From the NCBI GenBank assembly GCA_016212295.1, contig JACRGO010000132.1, forward strand, positions 1-15,718: DNA of 15,718 nt, written 5' to 3'. This stretch comes from Nitrospinota bacterium (GTDB lineage Bacteria; Nitrospinota; Nitrospinia; JACRGO01). Below, piece by piece: positions 14,701-15,718 of this stretch. The notes beneath the pieces are model-generated. The model did not search any database. It saw nothing but the letters and a program-made list of their open reading frames with translations, and was not told where the DNA came from. Within the stretch, counting starts at the first letter, position 1; each line of letters starts with the position of its first letter. A program made the translations under genes and the position numbers.

Positions 14701-14855
14701 TGTCCCACGCCGCGAAGAGATTTTTTCGAGGCAGGGTGTTGCAGCAGAAAAAGAGTCCGCTTCTGGACCGCATGGAAAAGGATTTATTGTTTCGCGATAA
14801 ACGCGAGGCACGCAAACTCCCCGGCCCCGACGCCCAGTTGCCGCTGTTCAGGTAA
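11706..14855 (+). CDS. EndoQ-like PHP nuclease fused to UvrD-type SF1A helicase
   Basis: A 1049-residue fusion. Residues 1 to about 250 are a PHP metal-nuclease domain: ADFHIHSHFS (Asp6, His8, His10), GTGDCAHPGW (Asp42, His45), LTGEISG, IPAHIWTPW and SNSDAHSP. A CxxC...CxxC zinc finger (CGVC and CPEC) lies near 276-295, then YRVAELAERSDLD. This order matches endonuclease Q (TIGR00375/COG1379), which nicks DNA 5' of deaminated bases. From about 475 an SF1A helicase follows: AGPGSGKT (492-499), LTFSNKAAEEM, STFHAFG, DEFQD (664-668), GDPDQAIYGFRGSD, LGRSYRC, TLHASKGLEFN and FYVGITRS (Arg992). All ATPase motifs are intact; the 2B region is short. Nicking and unwinding in one chain suggest deaminated-base repair. 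Upstream stop TAA at 11685 leaves TTG 11706 as the only reasonable start, and no ribosome site is visible. Similar fusions may exist in databases as plain UvrD helicases. Confidence 0.85.
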   Translation: MKIIADFHIHSHFSVATSKDLIPEQLEYWARLKGINVVGTGDCAHPGWLRELKEKLEPAGNGFLRLKEDYRRKDVMPPQDPHGGPFFILTGEISGIYKKNGKVRKVHNLCVFPGFPSAEKFQTRLGKMGNIESDGRPILGIDSKHLLEIVLESSDSSFLIPAHIWTPWFSVLGSKSGFDRIEECFDELTPHIFAVETGLSSDPPMNWTCPFLDRFSLVSNSDAHSPEKLGREANIFDTDLSYTAIHSALKGGEGFLGTIEFFPQLGKYHFDGHRKCGVCWNPMETIKHKGICPECEKPVTKGVMYRVAELAERSDLDSAPNRRGFYSITPLPDLIAEIQGKKSSSSKSVKEEYHRLIGKLGPEFHALLFSPLDEVRRAGGELFARGIEKIRNGEIIIEDGFDGEFGQARVFDAKELKSLSGASLFAAEPQAMISRDRKAKGSVEFDIDGFQKLREKYSVGPKIADPSPGVSVETEEQREGIEFFAGPCMVLAGPGSGKTRVLTERIIHLITEKGINPASILALTFSNKAAEEMSERVLKKRPDAEARVSTFHAFGLSILQEHLEKFNRRPPIHIIDEEEKREMVERISGWKAREIQAGIREIAAFKQDGYQPEIPPLVERYGRELEKSGVFDLDDLIYLPLKLFREDARALEQYRLRYPWILIDEFQDINAVQYELVRALAGEGSPNLFVIGDPDQAIYGFRGSDVRLMARFQKDYPDHRLISLGRSYRCPAVFLKAAGQALGKEEALDGRPESRKVHVQLCETESSEADWIAGRIEKMMGGVRSFSMDSGISDGDTSEGAESFSDFAVLCRTSAMFAPLEKAFAAHGIACQVVGTRPFYEREPWKPMINRLRRIFFTGKEEGGEGTHDPLDAELRRRIADKVDVREILCFLAEGKDAPERDMDRMKAFAGEFGNDCERFFLSVATRLGMDDYDKRAEAVSLMTLHASKGLEFNVVFIPGCEDGIIPFEVFGKKEEAELEEEARLFYVGITRSKKYLFLSHAAKRFFRGRVLQQKKSPLLDRMEKDLLFRDKREARKLPGPDAQLPLFR

Positions 14856-14880
14856 TAATGGCATTGCCTTGCCTTGTCTG

Positions 14881-15090
14881 GCCCCCCTCCGGGGTGCGAT
14901 CGTTGTCGTGTTTTTTCCGGTGGTGTCGCCCGTTGGCACGGGCTCAACCACCGGCTAACAGCTTCGAACCCTCCGGGTTCGGCGGGTGAAATATTCCAGC
15001 GGAATGCCAGCTATTAGCCTGGAGTTTAGGCGTAACCCGATACCCCCGGTATAAGGAAATCAATTAATCCGGCCCCGGAGGGGTCGCAGA
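14881..15090. repeat. Multi-hairpin intergenic element with CCTCCGG cores
   Basis: Six hairpins follow one another: CCCC-TCC-GGGG (14884-14894); a nested pair with outer stem CCGGTGGT (14917-14924) to ACCACCGG (14947-14954) and inner GCCCGT-TGGC-ACGGGC (14928-14943); CGAACCC-TCC-GGGTTCG (14965-14981); GCCT...AGGC (15017-15031); ATACC-CCC-GGTAT (15040-15052); and GGCCCC-GGA-GGGGTC (15071-15085). The first and last are inverted relatives of each other and could mark the ends of one unit of about 200 bp. Elements of this general look recur between genes in several phyla, but I cannot name this one. No ORF is supported. Strand is unknown: it may be a DNA palindrome unit or a structured RNA. Confidence 0.6.
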
Positions 15091-15105
15091 CGGTTGCACC
15101 ACTTC

Positions 15106-15167
15106 GTTTCAGTTATGGGAGATAACGGCTGCCTTAACCAATTAAGGCATAACAAGCGGAATGAAAC
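15106..15167. other. Possible three-way-junction structure
   Basis: GTTTCA (15106-15111) can pair with TGAAAC (15162-15167), enclosing two hairpins: GTTAT-GGGAG-ATAAC (15112-15126) and the perfect TGCCTTAA-CCAA-TTAAGGCA (15130-15149). The two stems and closing stem form a compact three-way junction right after the CCTCCGG element. It is not a tRNA. Whether it belongs to the preceding element is unclear. Confidence 0.45.
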
Positions 15168-15200
15168 TAAACAGCGCTATAAGACTTCTTTTTAAAGACT

Positions 15201-15467
15201 TTATTGGCTTTTTATATGTTTTCGTATAATGAGCGGATAATCTCGTGTGCCAAAGATGGTGAAAAGACGAATTGTAATACTCTCTTTGTATTCATTTAAT
15301 TCATCAGGATGACCTTGCAAGGCGAAAGATAGATTTGCATATGATTGTGGAAACAACGTGGGTAGTTCAGGCAGGGTATGCAATATAGTACCATCAGGTA
15401 GCACCGTTGAGCTTGCAAATCGTAATGCCGTCGAACAGCTATCAAATTTTTGGTAGCGTTGTCAATA
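15201..15467 (-). pseudogene. C-terminal fragment of an unknown protein
   Basis: After a TGA near 15470 the minus strand is open to a TAA at 15203-15201, reading QRYQKFDSCSTALRFASSTV, then LPDGTILHTLPELPTL and a charged tail containing LNEYKESITIRLFTIFGTRD. The composition is protein-like, but no start codon precedes the likely conserved part; the first GTG is at 15404. I do not recognise the family. It lies directly downstream of the truncated transposase and may be the 3' end of a gene cut by that insertion. It could also be a chance open frame. Confidence 0.35.
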
Positions 15468-15718
15468 AGAGACCTGTAAAAAAGCCCTCCACTGGTCTGC
15501 ACATTGCCTGCTTGCCAGTCATGCGCATCTGAGTTTTCAGCATTTTTTGTTTTGAAGCCACCATCGCCTTTATCGTCCCCTCGCAATCCACCAGGGAACG
15601 GATCGCGCATATCTCAAGGACTTCCGCCAACATATACAGCCAATCCTTTGTCTTGCGCGCTGCCTTGTCCTTCCATAACACATATTTCAACTGGTGGGGA
15701 ATATGCCACAAACAACGC
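15442..15718 (-). pseudogene. Transposase fragment, truncated at both visible ends
   Basis: The frame enters from the right edge and reads RCLWHIPHQLKYVLWKDKAA, then KDWLYMLAEVLEICAIRSL, VDCEGTIKAMVASKQKMLKT. The CLWHIPHQ.KY.LWKD...RK...W pattern is familiar from DDE transposases of an ISLre2/UPF0236-like type, in the part after the second catalytic Asp. After about position 15540 the sequence no longer resembles that family and stops at 15442, so the C-terminal third is missing. The rest of the element lies beyond the window. The family name is from memory and not secure. Confidence 0.55.

Noticed and set aside
15120-15170. Integron attC-like site (TAACAAGCGG next to a hairpin)
   Set aside because: No matching GTTRRRY core on the other side and no integrase or cassette array.

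Overview
The window looks like a chromosomal segment of a Gram-negative bacterium rich in dispersed repeats, most like Desulfobacterota (old Deltaproteobacteria) or a neighbouring uncultivated lineage. This rests on an outer-membrane lipoprotein exporter (LolC/LolD), a many-heme c-type cytochrome, a PHP-UvrD (EndoQ-like) repair protein, a group II intron, degenerate toxin-antitoxin-type genes and many palindromic intergenic repeats. No rRNA, tRNA or CRISPR array was seen, so the taxonomy is inference only.

Layout, left to right. (1) 1-836, minus strand: 5' part of a group II intron with the first 64 codons of its reverse transcriptase; the rest lies beyond the left edge. (2) 835-1117: stacked inverted repeats, including a small MITE-like element that abuts the intron's 5' end. 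(3) 1195-2421, minus: a cytochrome reading frame with 11 CXXCH motifs, no usable start codon, no signal peptide and a decayed twelfth motif. It continues in phase directly after the stop codon of the next gene. (4) 2422-4071 minus and 4104-5975 plus: two divergent GT-C-type membrane glycosyltransferases that both carry C-terminal TPRs, one PMT/ArnT-like and one TMTC-like. (5) 6106-6659, plus: remains of four small genes (a membrane protein, DUF4160, DUF2442, HicB-like), each shortened or internally deleted. (6) 6678-8054, minus: a DHH/DHHA1 phosphoesterase (NrnA-like). (7) 8055-8583: two long inverted-repeat elements. (8) 8584-11367, plus: a tightly overlapped operon of a short TolC-like periplasmic protein, a LolC/E-type permease and the LolD ATPase. 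(9) 11368-11705: AT-rich inverted repeat plus GC-rich hairpins that recur elsewhere in the window. (10) 11706-14855, plus: a 1049-residue fusion of an EndoQ-like PHP nuclease with zinc finger to an SF1A UvrD-type helicase. (11) 14856-15200: a dense multi-hairpin element with repeated CCTCCGG cores and a three-way-junction fold. (12) 15201-15718, minus: a C-terminal fragment of an unknown protein, then a truncated transposase running off the right edge.

The intact genes fall into three themes: envelope biogenesis (TolC-like/LolCD), membrane glycosylation (two GT-C/TPR proteins), and nucleic-acid metabolism or repair (DHH phosphoesterase, EndoQ-UvrD fusion). Most other DNA is mobile, repetitive or decaying. 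The best candidates for something little described are the PHP-UvrD fusion with its odd start region, the structured element at 14881-15090, and the divergent pair of TPR-tailed glycosyltransferases.
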